A stretch of DNA of 28,666 nucleotides from a virus. The notes beneath the pieces were generated by a model. The model worked only from the letters and a program-made list of their open reading frames with translations, was not told the origin of the DNA and searched no databases. Location of the stretch: positions 1-28,666 of the IMG/VR virus record IMGVR_UViG_3300025425_000115, one strand, 5' to 3'. Positions 1 through 7,810 of the stretch are shown here, in pieces (position 1 is the first letter of the stretch; each line of letters starts with the position of its first letter). A program made the translations under genes and the position numbers.

Positions 1-134
1 TAGTGACCAGTGCTGTAGCAGGATATGCTATTGTAGATAATGATCCGCGAGTAGGCGCCGTTATTGGTAAAGCAGTGGGTACAAAAACTGATGACGGCTA
101 CGGTATTGTCGAAGTAGTTGTAGGGAGAGTATAA
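1..134 (+). CDS. 3' end of a virion structural/fibre protein (5' truncated by window)
   Basis: An open frame enters from the left edge (first full codon at base 3) and ends in TAA at 132-134, which overlaps the next ATG by one base. The 43 visible residues include DPRVGAVIGKAVGTKTDDG and end in VVVGRV. This resembles the C-terminus of phage tail-fibre or structural proteins that carry a G2-peptidase-like or intramolecular-chaperone tail, but that comparison is from memory. The fibre-like genes that follow fit a tail or baseplate accessory protein. The N-terminus is outside the window, so size and function cannot be judged. Confidence 0.7.
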   Translation, partial: VTSAVAGYAIVDNDPRVGAVIGKAVGTKTDDGYGIVEVVVGRV

Positions 135-385
135 TGGCAAAACAGATTATAAACATTGGTAGTAGTGCAAACAAAGGTGACGGAGATCCTCTACGTACAG
201 CGTTTGACAAAGTCAATGATAATTTTACAGAAGTATATACCGGCCCTACTCAATACACACAAGAAGAAATAGATGCATTAACTCCTACAACAGGGATGCT
301 GATATATAATATCACAACTGGAAAATTTCAGGGATATGCAGCAGACAGCGGTGATAGTACAGCCGACTGGGTAGATCTACACTAA
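134..385 (+). CDS. Small fibre-type virion protein (83 aa)
   Basis: The ATG overlaps the upstream TAA and lies behind GGGAGAG. The N-terminal half (MAKQIINIGSSANKGDGDPL, then RTAFDKVNDNF) is the 'G-[DT]-G-D-x-L-R-x-A-F-x-K-[IV]-N-x-N-F' module seen on marine T4-like fibre proteins. It recurs at the start of the protein encoded at 1169. The C-terminal half (TTGMLIYNITTGKFQGY) resembles the short 'GM.iYn..t.kfq.y' segments of fibre tips, and a similar segment occurs near residue 165 of the next gene. No signal peptide or TM segment is seen. It is probably a late virion protein, but the exact location in the particle is unknown. Confidence 0.6.
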   Translation: MAKQIINIGSSANKGDGDPLRTAFDKVNDNFTEVYTGPTQYTQEEIDALTPTTGMLIYNITTGKFQGYAADSGDSTADWVDLH

Positions 386-388
386 ATA
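381..388 (+). promoter_or_regulatory. Late promoter-like octamer ACTAAATA
   Basis: ACTAAATA matches six of eight bases of the T4 late -10 consensus TATAAATA. It starts before the stop codon of the 83-aa gene and ends 22 bases before the ATG at 411, with AATAGGA between them. The same placement recurs before several other genes of this window. Activity is inferred. Confidence 0.45.
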
Positions 389-410
389 TACAAACAATAG
401 GATTTAACAA

Positions 411-1139
411 ATGGCAAACAGATATCCACTGATTCTTGATACGGATGATAACAATAGACTAAAAGAACTTCCTAATGGGGACAGTTTAAATTTAACTGGA
501 AATGCTATTGTTGGTGTTAGTAACATCAGTATCACTGGCGAATTAACATTAACAAGTACTGGTATAATCAACATCAATGGCGGAATTGGATCTACTCTTG
601 CAATTGGCGGGACCAGTGCGTTGTCTTTGAGAAGCAGTAGTAATATTGATTTACAAGCATCAGTTATTCCAAATGTAAGTGGATCGTATGATATTGGAAG
701 TAATGCAGCAAGATTCAGTAGTGGTTATTTTAATAATACTGTTACAAGTGCAGATTTTGCCACAAATGCATCTGATAGTACATTCACGTTAGTTGGTGGA
801 TTAAACATTGTTCCAGGCAGTACAACTGATATTGTTAAAATAACCGGAGGCGGATTGGGCATTCCGTCAACTACAACTACAGATAGAAATAACTTGCCAG
901 TGCTGCAACCAGGGTACATGATTCATAACAGCACAACAAATGCATATCAAGCGTATGTAGGCACAGGAGCCCAAGACGTAGGGCCTGGATGGATCAATTT
1001 ATCAGTTACATACGGTGATGAACCCATATCGCCGTATCCTGGTATGCTAGCTGTTGCATCAGGAAATACTTGGGATCCAAAAGGAACAGGCGCCGAAGCA
1101 TTTATGGTTTATCTCAATGCTGCTTGGGTAGTAGCATAA
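411..1139 (+). CDS. Tail-fibre-like virion protein (242 aa)
   Basis: The start ATG follows AATAGGA. The protein is Ser/Thr/Gly/Asn-rich with no Cys. It opens with a stretch (KELPNGDSLNLTGNAIVGV) typical of marine myovirus fibre proteins, followed by alternating short beta-like repeats (SNISITGELTLTSTG, GTSALSLRSSSNIDL) and a segment VSGSYDIGSNAARFSSGYF that is common in phage fibre shafts. The C-terminal third repeats the 'GYMIHNSTTNAYQAYVG' theme of the preceding small gene and ends in a compact domain closing with YLNAAWVVA. Beta-rich fibre shaft with a distal tip is inferred. Late-promoter-like octamers lie both upstream and just downstream. Confidence 0.65.
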   Translation: MANRYPLILDTDDNNRLKELPNGDSLNLTGNAIVGVSNISITGELTLTSTGIININGGIGSTLAIGGTSALSLRSSSNIDLQASVIPNVSGSYDIGSNAARFSSGYFNNTVTSADFATNASDSTFTLVGGLNIVPGSTTDIVKITGGGLGIPSTTTTDRNNLPVLQPGYMIHNSTTNAYQAYVGTGAQDVGPGWINLSVTYGDEPISPYPGMLAVASGNTWDPKGTGAEAFMVYLNAAWVVA

Positions 1140-1142
1140 CGC

Positions 1143-1150
1143 CATAAATA
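1143..1150 (+). promoter_or_regulatory. Late promoter-like octamer CATAAATA
   Basis: CATAAATA matches seven of eight bases of the T4 late promoter. It sits in the 29-base gap after the 242-aa fibre gene, 18 bases before the ATG at 1169, with a CGGAGAA ribosome binding site between. Confidence 0.6.
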
Positions 1151-1168
1151 TTAAAAACGGAGAACAAC

Positions 1169-1870
1169 ATGGCAATACAAAACATTAATGTCGGCTCAGC
1201 AGCAAATGATGGAACTGGCGATGATCTACGCGAAGCATTTATCAAAATCAATCAAAACTTTCAGGAGATCGACAGCACAGTTATCATACCTAATGCTGTA
1301 AATTTAGGATCAGCAGGATCAGAAATTTTTGCTAGTGTTGCTCAGGACGGGACCCTTGAGTTTAGACGATTGGTTGCAGGTAATAATATTTCATTAATAC
1401 AGTTCGACAACACTATCACAATCAATTCTACTGCTACTGGCAGCAGCTTTATAATCAGCGGAGACAGCGGTAGTATGTTGGCCGGCGACGGCGTAAATAT
1501 CAGTATTCGAGGAAGTGATGCTGTTTCTGTACAAGCCGATGAAAATACAAAAACAATTACAATAACCAGTAATTTAGCACAAGATACATCTCCAGTATTG
1601 TCTACAACACTTGATGCAGACAATAATAGTATTATTGGTGTAGATAACCTCGGTGCCATTGGTGTGTCTACCACAAATCTAGCATTAACAAATATCAATA
1701 GTTATAACTATCAAGAACGCATTGGAAGATATGTCGAAGGATTTGACATGGGCGGCGTAACAGTTGAAATAAACAGTATTCTTGATTTTATTATAGAGCA
1801 AACTGGTGTTGATTTCGGGTCAGTTCAATCTCCTTCATCTACTCCTGTGGATCTCGGCAGTATTGTGTAA
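1169..1870 (+). CDS. Fibre-type virion protein with repeated N-terminal module (233 aa)
   Basis: The ATG is preceded by CGGAGAA. The N-terminus (INVGSAANDGTGDDLREAF, then IKINQNFQEI) is the same module that starts the 83-aa gene at 134 and probably serves as an attachment or trimerisation segment. The middle is low-complexity and beta-prone, with GDGVNISIRGSDAVSV and DADNNSIIGVDNLGAIGV repeats. The C-terminus contains RIGRYVEGFDMGG and a short helical segment. It lies 9 bases before the 1111-aa gene and is probably co-transcribed with it from the octamer at 1143. The structural role is inferred from composition and context. Confidence 0.6.
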   Translation: MAIQNINVGSAANDGTGDDLREAFIKINQNFQEIDSTVIIPNAVNLGSAGSEIFASVAQDGTLEFRRLVAGNNISLIQFDNTITINSTATGSSFIISGDSGSMLAGDGVNISIRGSDAVSVQADENTKTITITSNLAQDTSPVLSTTLDADNNSIIGVDNLGAIGVSTTNLALTNINSYNYQERIGRYVEGFDMGGVTVEINSILDFIIEQTGVDFGSVQSPSSTPVDLGSIV

Positions 1871-1879
1871 GGAGAAAAT

Positions 1880-4800
1880 ATGTTACCACAATGGGCAGTA
1901 CCAAACAACACATCGCTCGGAGTACTCCAAGAAAAAACACAGGTGCAAATTTCACTCCCGCTTGTAAGTACGTCAGGTGTTTCTACAACAATAATAAGTG
2001 GAAGTTTACCAGCTGGGTTGAGATTGGTTGATAATACTGTTATAGGAACTCCGTTTGAAGTTGCAAGACCGGTTGCTAGTAAATTTGTTGTTAGAGCATC
2101 TACCACCGAAGGCATATTAGACAGAACATTTGATTTAATAGTAGAAGGTGCAGATCAACCAGTTTGGGTTACCAACGAAGGAAGACTTCCTGTTGGACCC
2201 AACGGTGTATACTTTATTTTAGACAGCAGCTTAATCAATTTTCAATTGTTTGCAACTGACAATGACTTGCCTGCTGGTGATATATTAGAATACTACATTG
2301 CAGACGGCGACGGCGAATTGCCTCCTGGTCTTACTCTTACTGAATCAGGAAAGATCGTAGGACAATTAGAACCGTTGTTGAGTTTCGAATTTAATATCAG
2401 CGCCGGCGGCTTTGACAGCGATGTGTTTGCAAGAACTCCGTATGATTTTAGTATTCCTTCTAGCAACGGATTAGACACATACTTTTACGATGCAACAACT
2501 TATGATTTTAGTATACCGACTAGACGACCTAAAAAATTAAATAGATTATACGAATTTTATGTAACTGCTTCTGATAATGTAAGTAGTACAAGACGTGGAT
2601 TTCAAATTTATGTAGTAGGTGACGACTTTGTAAGAAGTGACAACACTCTTATGCAAGCTGCCGATGGTGTGTTTACTGCGGATGCAACTTATTTAAGAAA
2701 TCCGTACTGGTTAACAGATTCTGATCTTGGACTTAGAAGAGCAAACAATTACACAACAATATTTTTAGAAACATTGGATCAAAATCTCACAAGTGGAGTT
2801 ATTCGATATCTGCTGGAACCGATCAACACAGACGGATCGATCAGTGAGTTGCCACCTGGCTTAATATTAGATGAATCAACTGGAGAACTTGCAGGCATTA
2901 TTCCTTATCAGCCAGCAGTTACCAAAGAATACAAGTTTACTGTAAATGCAATACGCAACGATACTGACATGGGTATTGTTACTGTTTTTGGTACGTTTTA
3001 TGAAGACGTGATGTCAGGCAGTGTGGGCATAAAAATTGCTAAGTTACCACGTACTATTACCGATGGACTAGACGATCTACAAAGTTTAGTTGGAAGAGAA
3101 ATACCCATAGAAGGTAGATATTATACTGTCCAAAGCGTAGATGGAATCAATGAAGAATATGATATAATCTACTTATCCTCTGCTCTTGTTCCAATGTTCA
3201 ACCGATCTCCGTTGACATTGATTGAAGATGCCAATGCTGGCAGCGATCATTTCTTTGTGTCGCCGCTGCCTAATAACGATGTTACATTTTATATAGGAAA
3301 AACATTATCATTTAGTAATACAGAATTGCATAAAATTCAAAGTATCTTTGATTACATAGAGTATCGTATTACTATTGAAGATAGTTCTAGTAGTATAGAA
3401 TTAAACACAAGTATCACAGGATCTGTAGGATCTGTAACAGATACATTAGAAAGTTTTCTAGCGTTTAATAGTTATCCAGCATATATCGATGCAGTAACAG
3501 GTATTAACGGCATAGTTGAAATAATTATGCACATACCGTCAACTGCACAAACTCGCAATACAAATTATATTAAATCGTTGTTTCATACCAGCGACAGTGC
3601 AGAAGTAATAGTTGAATTGTTGCTACAAGATCAGCGAGTTAAACTAGATGCAGTATTAGCAAGAAATCTTAATCAATCAAGACAACTTAGTTTTGGTGGC
3701 GTAACAGGAACATTCTTTAGTAAAAGTTTTCCGCAAGCCGAAATTGATATCATTGAAAAACCTCGTACTTTTACATTAAAACTTCTAGGCGAAGTAGACA
3801 GTGCAATAACATGGATATCTTCTGCTGAATTAGGAACATTGGCTGCTAATAGATTAAGTACTCTTAGTGTACAAGCAATCACTTCGTTGCCTGATGCTGT
3901 TGTAAAATATTATATAACTGCGGGTTCGTTGCCGCCTGGACTAATTTTTAAAGATAACGGAGAAATAATTGGAAAAGTTCCTGTGTTTGGAACTGATGAT
4001 GCGCTGGGTCTAACTTTCTTCGACAACGGCGCGACAACATTTGATGGCGCAACAACTTCACTTGACAGAGTATATACATTTACAGTTCTTGCAAGAGACC
4101 GGTTTGGTTATAGTGCGATCAGCAGAACATTTACATTGGTTATCGACGATGATGATAGTTTAACATATAGCAATATTTATATGAAGCCGTTTTTAAAGCC
4201 TGCTGAAAAGTCATTGTACTTGAATATTGTAAACGATTCAAAACTTATAGATCCAAAAATTATCTACAGACCAAATGATCCAAACTTTGGAGTGCAAAGA
4301 GATCTCAAAACATTGGTATATGCCGGAATACAAACACAGAATATAAGTTCTTTTGTAAGTGCTGCTGCAAAGAATCATAAAAGAAAACGCTATAACATCG
4401 GCGAACTTAAAACTGCGGTTGCAAAAGCAGAAGGTTCGAATGAAATAATATACGAAGTTGTATACTTGGAATTAAAAGATCCTGCAAGACCAATAGCAGG
4501 AAAAACACAAACTGCATTTAGAATTTTAAATAATAGTAACCGTATTACCGCAGATAGTATAAAATACGAACCAAAAGACGACATTTTTGCTGTAAGAGAT
4601 GGTAGTGTAATTATTCCATTGAGTGCAGCAGATGGTACAATAATTAATTTAAGTTTGTTTGGTAGTACTTTAACTGTGCAAACTCGTAGCGGATCAGTGG
4701 AACAAGTGTACAGCACCGGAGGAAATATAGAAATACTTTTAAGAAATAACGAAGTTATATCTCTAAGTGCAACAATTATAGACAGCATTAACGGTGCCGG

Positions 4801-5215
4801 AGCGCCGTGGCGCTGGAGACCAAAAGGCAATACTGTTACAACTGACAGCGATGCAATACAAGTAGATCAAAACAGCAATACTAAAAGGTATATCAGTAAC
4901 ATTGATAATATGCGGGATCGTATAAAAACTATGCAGCTAGACGATAGTACAAGAGCTGCATCCAGCAGAGACTTTTTGCCTTTGTGGATGAGAACACCTC
5001 AAGCAGGAAGTTTGGCAGATTTAGATTATGTGTTTGCAGTGCCAGTTGTTTACACATTACCTGGAAATAGCGAAACAGTTAAAACTAATTTGCTCAACAA
5101 CGGATTCGACTTTAACACAATCAACTATGATATAGATAGATATATAGTAGATACTACAACTGGTAACAGCAATGAACAATATGTATTGTTCGCAAATTAT
5201 CAATTCAACATTTAA
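1880..5215 (+). CDS. Giant virion protein with putative-Ig (He_PIG-like) repeats (1111 aa)
   Basis: The ATG follows AAGGAGA. Four copies of a signature of putative-Ig repeats (LPPGL-x-[L/F]-x(2-4)-G-x-I-x-G) are visible: LPAGLRLVDNTVIGTP near residue 43, LPPGLTLTESGKIVGQL near 147, LPPGLILDESTGELAGI near 324 and LPPGLIFKDNGEIIGKV near 684. Each is followed by a Y-x-F-x-V strand such as RVYTFTVLARD. He_PIG-type domains are cadherin/Ig-like folds found on surface and adhesive proteins. Residues 390-560 and the C-terminal 350 or so carry no repeat that I recognise. No signal peptide is present, as expected for a virion component. It is the largest gene in the window and is most likely a long tail-fibre or baseplate-attached adhesion protein. 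Confidence 0.7.
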   Translation: MLPQWAVPNNTSLGVLQEKTQVQISLPLVSTSGVSTTIISGSLPAGLRLVDNTVIGTPFEVARPVASKFVVRASTTEGILDRTFDLIVEGADQPVWVTNEGRLPVGPNGVYFILDSSLINFQLFATDNDLPAGDILEYYIADGDGELPPGLTLTESGKIVGQLEPLLSFEFNISAGGFDSDVFARTPYDFSIPSSNGLDTYFYDATTYDFSIPTRRPKKLNRLYEFYVTASDNVSSTRRGFQIYVVGDDFVRSDNTLMQAADGVFTADATYLRNPYWLTDSDLGLRRANNYTTIFLETLDQNLTSGVIRYLLEPINTDGSISELPPGLILDESTGELAGIIPYQPAVTKEYKFTVNAIRNDTDMGIVTVFGTFYEDVMSGSVGIKIAKLPRTITDGLDDLQSLVGREIPIEGRYYTVQSVDGINEEYDIIYLSSALVPMFNRSPLTLIEDANAGSDHFFVSPLPNNDVTFYIGKTLSFSNTELHKIQSIFDYIEYRITIEDSSSSIELNTSITGSVGSVTDTLESFLAFNSYPAYIDAVTGINGIVEIIMHIPSTAQTRNTNYIKSLFHTSDSAEVIVELLLQDQRVKLDAVLARNLNQSRQLSFGGVTGTFFSKSFPQAEIDIIEKPRTFTLKLLGEVDSAITWISSAELGTLAANRLSTLSVQAITSLPDAVVKYYITAGSLPPGLIFKDNGEIIGKVPVFGTDDALGLTFFDNGATTFDGATTSLDRVYTFTVLARDRFGYSAISRTFTLVIDDDDSLTYSNIYMKPFLKPAEKSLYLNIVNDSKLIDPKIIYRPNDPNFGVQRDLKTLVYAGIQTQNISSFVSAAAKNHKRKRYNIGELKTAVAKAEGSNEIIYEVVYLELKDPARPIAGKTQTAFRILNNSNRITADSIKYEPKDDIFAVRDGSVIIPLSAADGTIINLSLFGSTLTVQTRSGSVEQVYSTGGNIEILLRNNEVISLSATIIDSINGAGAPWRWRPKGNTVTTDSDAIQVDQNSNTKRYISNIDNMRDRIKTMQLDDSTRAASSRDFLPLWMRTPQAGSLADLDYVFAVPVVYTLPGNSETVKTNLLNNGFDFNTINYDIDRYIVDTTTGNSNEQYVLFANYQFNI

Positions 5216-5219
5216 TTAA

Positions 5220-5227
5220 CATAAATA
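5220..5227 (+). promoter_or_regulatory. Late promoter-like octamer CATAAATA
   Basis: It begins four bases after the stop of the 1111-aa gene and ends 22 bases before the ATG at 5250, with AAAAGGAAA between. It matches seven of eight bases of the T4 late consensus. Confidence 0.6.
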
Positions 5228-5249
5228 GTAATGTTAAAAGGAAAAAAAG

Positions 5250-5822
5250 ATGGCAAGTAATATTACAACAACAAATTTAGATGAAAACTTTCCAGTAGCT
5301 GGACGTGATAATGACAGTCAGGGATTTCGAGACAATTTTTTCAATATCAAACAAAACTTAGATTTTGCTAAGACCGAAATAGATGATCTACAAGGAAATG
5401 TTGTTCGTATAGATCAAAGCAGCGACTTTGATGGCAACACCATCAGTGGTGCAGTATTACTCGATACTAGACTGAAAATAAATACTACTTATTCTACTGG
5501 GGTAATTGCAGACCAAACTGTACTCTGGATTAGCGGGCATGTGCATGTAATTAGAGCCGATAATGATATTGAGCTTACCCTCAGTAACTGGCCGACTGAC
5601 AGCAACTATGCTAATATGAAATTAATAATAACTGCTGACGGAACTACTAGGCTGGTTACTATCAGTAGCCAAGGTGGCGGCAACATAAAGACAGATGGTA
5701 ACGCTGCATGGACCAGTAATATTTTGGAAATAACTTCGGCAACTGCACCTGTTATTGTTGAAGCATTTTCTTATGATGGCGGCGTGACCGTTTATCTAAG
5801 ATATTTAGGACAGTTTAGCTAA
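5250..5822 (+). CDS. Fibre/baseplate-type virion protein (190 aa)
   Basis: The start follows AAAAGGAAA. The N-terminal segment NFPVAGRDNDSQGFRDNF, followed by FNIKQNLDFAKTEIDDLQ, is typical of marine T4-like fibre proteins. It is a variant of the 'F-[RK]-x-N-F-x-x-I-x-x-N' attachment module, followed by a short coiled-coil-like helix. The remainder is beta-prone (VLWISGHVHVIRADNDIELT, then VTISSQGGGNIKTDG) and ends in VTVYLRYLGQFS. Its stop TAA overlaps the next ATG, so translation is probably coupled. A structural role is inferred; the position in the tail is unknown. Confidence 0.6.
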   Translation: MASNITTTNLDENFPVAGRDNDSQGFRDNFFNIKQNLDFAKTEIDDLQGNVVRIDQSSDFDGNTISGAVLLDTRLKINTTYSTGVIADQTVLWISGHVHVIRADNDIELTLSNWPTDSNYANMKLIITADGTTRLVTISSQGGGNIKTDGNAAWTSNILEITSATAPVIVEAFSYDGGVTVYLRYLGQFS

Positions 5823-6052
5823 TGCATCCTACTCTAGCTGATATAACGTCGTTGAGTGATCCTCAAATTGAACAAAAAATTCAAAAATTAAACAGTGTGT
5901 ATTTCATTACAGAAAATGAGGATGTAAGACATCAAATTATTCTGTTGCTGGATACATATAGATTAGAGTTAGATGAACGCAGAGTTCGTGCTAGATTAAA
6001 ACAACAACAAAACGGCAACAATGGACTTGACAACTTAATAAAAATAAGTTAA
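5822..6052 (+). CDS. Conserved small phage protein (76 aa), function unknown
   Basis: The ATG overlaps the upstream stop (TAATG). The protein is entirely helical in appearance: a Leu/Ile-rich N-terminal helix pair (DPQIEQKIQKLN, DVRHQIILLLDTYRLELDER), then an Arg/Gln-rich linker and a short tail. Proteins of this type follow fibre genes in other marine T4-like phages as far as I recall, but no function comes with them. No TM segment or Cys is present. It could be a small virion or assembly protein. Confidence 0.55.
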   Translation: MHPTLADITSLSDPQIEQKIQKLNSVYFITENEDVRHQIILLLDTYRLELDERRVRARLKQQQNGNNGLDNLIKIS

Positions 6053-6061
6053 CATACACTT

Positions 6062-6622
6062 ATGTTATTAAAAACTGACAGTCTTGGAATTCCCCGATTC
6101 TCTAATCGTGATCTGATAGATATGATCTATAGTGGCAACATTGATAAATGCCACGTAGTTCTCTGCGATCCTAGTGATGATGTAGAACAGTTCAACTGTG
6201 CTATGGAAGCACAAGGTTTTGACACGCTGCAAAAGTATATTCCTTTAGATGTAGATCAAAAGACGTTTGACGGTGTGTGCCAATCAGAGTGGTTTATGCC
6301 TGACGAATACAAGCGGATTGACGTAGATGATTGGTGTATGCGCAAAATAATGAAGATGAAAAATGCTACTAATCCAATGTCTGTACTTTATCCAATAGAA
6401 TATGAGCGAGCATACGAAGAACTCGCAGCGTTTGACGAACGCGATATGTACAATCTGCTACGCTATATGATCTATCTCGTAGACTTTATGCGTGAGAACA
6501 ACATTGTATGGGGTGTAGGTAGAGGATCAAGTGTTGCTAGTTATGTGCTATACTTAATAGGTGTACACAAAATAGATAGTATGAAATACAGTTTAGACTG
6601 GCGAGAATTTTTAAGAGACTAA
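6062..6622 (+). CDS. DnaE (Pol III alpha)-derived short protein (186 aa)
   Basis: The final 40 residues contain VWGVGRGSSVASYVLYLIGV followed by HKIDSMKYSLDWREFL. This matches the 'GPGRGSaaGSLVaYlLgITdiDPikYdLlFERFLn' segment at the start of the bacterial DnaE palm. The protein ends right after that segment, so the DnaE catalytic aspartates (the PDFDxDF motif just downstream in DnaE) are absent. The first ~145 residues are helical and acidic, with no PHP-domain His cluster visible. Similar short proteins are annotated as Pol III alpha subunits in marine T4-like phages, from memory. Polymerase activity is unlikely; mimicry of a polymerase subunit or an internal structural role are possibilities. 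No good ribosome binding site precedes the ATG. Confidence 0.65.
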   Translation: MLLKTDSLGIPRFSNRDLIDMIYSGNIDKCHVVLCDPSDDVEQFNCAMEAQGFDTLQKYIPLDVDQKTFDGVCQSEWFMPDEYKRIDVDDWCMRKIMKMKNATNPMSVLYPIEYERAYEELAAFDERDMYNLLRYMIYLVDFMRENNIVWGVGRGSSVASYVLYLIGVHKIDSMKYSLDWREFLRD

Positions 6623-6625
6623 ATA
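6618..6625 (+). promoter_or_regulatory. Late promoter-like octamer ACTAAATA
   Basis: ACTAAATA overlaps the stop of the DnaE-like gene and lies 21 bases before the ATG at 6647, with AAGGAGA between. It is identical to the octamers at 381 and 17270. Confidence 0.45.
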
Positions 6626-6646
6626 TTCAATACAAGGAGATACTAA

Positions 6647-6976
6647 ATGGCAATGAAAAGCAAGGGTCGTAAGATCTATAAAACAGCAAACGGTAAAAAC
6701 GTTGATTTAGATCTCTTGATTTCACGCAACGAGTTGACTCCGGCAGTAGGAAATGCAAGAGTAAACGCCCGAGGCGACGAGTTAGGACCTGGTGGAAAGA
6801 TCATTAGAAAAAGAGAAGATGTTCTCAAAGACTATTATGAACAATCAACTGGCGTTAAGGACGAATCAGTCAAGAGAGAAACTGCACCTGTAAGACAACC
6901 AAGTGGTGCAACAGCAGACGAAGTTGCTGATTGGGAAGAAGACGAAGACGGAAATTTTATTAGAAAAGGTAAGTGA
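6647..6976 (+). CDS. Conserved acidic phage protein (109 aa), function unknown
   Basis: A strong AAGGAGA site precedes the ATG. The N-terminal half is basic (MAMKSKGRKIYKTANGKNVD). The middle has a conserved-looking ELTPAVGNARVNARGDELGP followed by GGKIIRKREDVLKDYYE, and the C-terminal third is Glu/Asp-rich and probably disordered (ADWEEDEDGNFIRKGK). The central motif recurs in marine T4-like phages as a conserved hypothetical, from memory. The stop TGA overlaps the next gene's ATG. The upstream late-like octamer suggests a virion or assembly protein, but nothing in the sequence proves it. Confidence 0.6.
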   Translation: MAMKSKGRKIYKTANGKNVDLDLLISRNELTPAVGNARVNARGDELGPGGKIIRKREDVLKDYYEQSTGVKDESVKRETAPVRQPSGATADEVADWEEDEDGNFIRKGK

Positions 6977-7380
6977 TGTCTCACAATTTAAAAATAGTAA
7001 ATCGCACTTTAAAAGCTATTGGTAGCAAAGTGATTGTAAGTGATATGCACTTTGGCGAACAAACTACTGCACGCGGCCTTATTTTAAGAGACGACAATGG
7101 CACTGGTCGCGGAATTTATCCGCGATGGGGCAAGGTCTATGATAAAGGGCCTACAAACAACGATCCGTATAATATCGGAGACTGGATACTAGTTGAGCAC
7201 GGTAGATGGACACGTGGTATTAATGTAAACAACGGATCTGGTGAAATAGAAGTGCGGATGGTAGAAAACGAAAGTATTTTAATGTGGTCGGATACAAAAC
7301 CAGAAAGTACTATGATCGGAAAAGAATACAAAGATGGCGAAGGATTTACAGTTGATCCTAGTTCATTTGTCAATCAATAA
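6976..7380 (+). CDS. GroES-like co-chaperonin (gp31 analogue) (134 aa)
   Basis: I place the start at the ATG overlapping the upstream TGA; a GTG three bases earlier is possible. The pattern follows the GroES fold: LKAIGSKVIVSDM (GroES 'L-x-D-R-V-x-V'), then TTARGLILRDD in the mobile-loop/G-[IL]-x-[IL] position. Next come GKVYDKGP ('G-x-V-x-x-[VK]-G'), YNIGDWILVEHG ('v-x-x-G-D-x-v-[LI]-[FV]-x-x-[YG]') and ENESILMWSD ('d-x-e-e-[YV]-L-[IM]-x-e'). T4 encodes its own cochaperonin, gp31, to fold the capsid protein with host GroEL. A similar role is likely here. The protein is longer than GroES (about 97 aa) because of an insertion near residues 45-60 and a C-terminal tail. Confidence 0.6.
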   Translation: MSHNLKIVNRTLKAIGSKVIVSDMHFGEQTTARGLILRDDNGTGRGIYPRWGKVYDKGPTNNDPYNIGDWILVEHGRWTRGINVNNGSGEIEVRMVENESILMWSDTKPESTMIGKEYKDGEGFTVDPSSFVNQ

Positions 7381-7388
7381 GGTATAAT

Positions 7389-7748
7389 ATGATAAATCCA
7401 TTTAAAGATATTGACACGTTTGCAACGGCGTGTGACCAGCCTCCTAGTGAAGAAAATTATGCTATGTATATCGATCTCATCGATGAAGAACATAATGTAG
7501 AACTTAAAGAAGCATTGGCTAACAATGACCGAGTAGAACAACTAGATGCGCTAATAGATATTTTAGTTGTTACTATGGGTGCTATTCGAGCAGGCGGCTT
7601 TGACGGAGAAGGTGCTTGGGAAGAAGTAATGCGTACTAACTTTGCCAAGATTGATCCAGTTACTGGTAAAGTAATCAAACGTGCAGACGGGAAAGTACTA
7701 AAACCGTCAAATTGGGTTCCACCTAACTTAGTGCCATTTGTTAAATAA
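7389..7748 (+). CDS. MazG/PRA-PH-like NTP pyrophosphohydrolase (119 aa)
   Basis: All-alpha NTP pyrophosphohydrolase pattern: an E-rich helix with IDEEHNVELKEAL (E33, E34 and E38 as metal ligands) and a second helix EQLDALIDILVVTMGAI with D53 and D57. This is the ExxE...DxxxD arrangement of the MazG/HisE/dUTPase-like superfamily. The C-terminal GKVLKPSNWVPPNL is a characteristic tail of phage and Deinococcus-type members. Such enzymes hydrolyse (d)NTPs to NMP and pyrophosphate, cleansing nucleotide pools or acting on alarmone-like nucleotides. The ATG follows AATAAGG. A second, unrelated family member is encoded at 8891. Confidence 0.75.
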   Translation: MINPFKDIDTFATACDQPPSEENYAMYIDLIDEEHNVELKEALANNDRVEQLDALIDILVVTMGAIRAGGFDGEGAWEEVMRTNFAKIDPVTGKVIKRADGKVLKPSNWVPPNLVPFVK

Positions 7749-7753
7749 ACTAG

Positions 7754-7782
7754 TTGACTCCTTGTGAGGATTGTGTTATTAT
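7754..7782 (+). promoter_or_regulatory. Sigma70-type early promoter TTGACT-N17-TATTAT
   Basis: The -35 box TTGACT lies at 7754-7759 and the -10 box TATTAT at 7777-7782, with a 17-bp spacer. Each differs from consensus by one base. It sits in the gap after the pyrophosphohydrolase stop. A transcript starting near 7789 would carry the AAGGAG at 7798-7803 and the TTG start at 7811. Confidence 0.75.
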
Positions 7783-7810
7783 AAACATAATTCAAACAAG
7801 GAGTTTTCTT

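Noticed and set aside
4425-4450. GGTTCGAAT resembling a tRNA T-loop
   Set aside because: No cloverleaf stems surround it and it is inside the 1111-aa coding frame.
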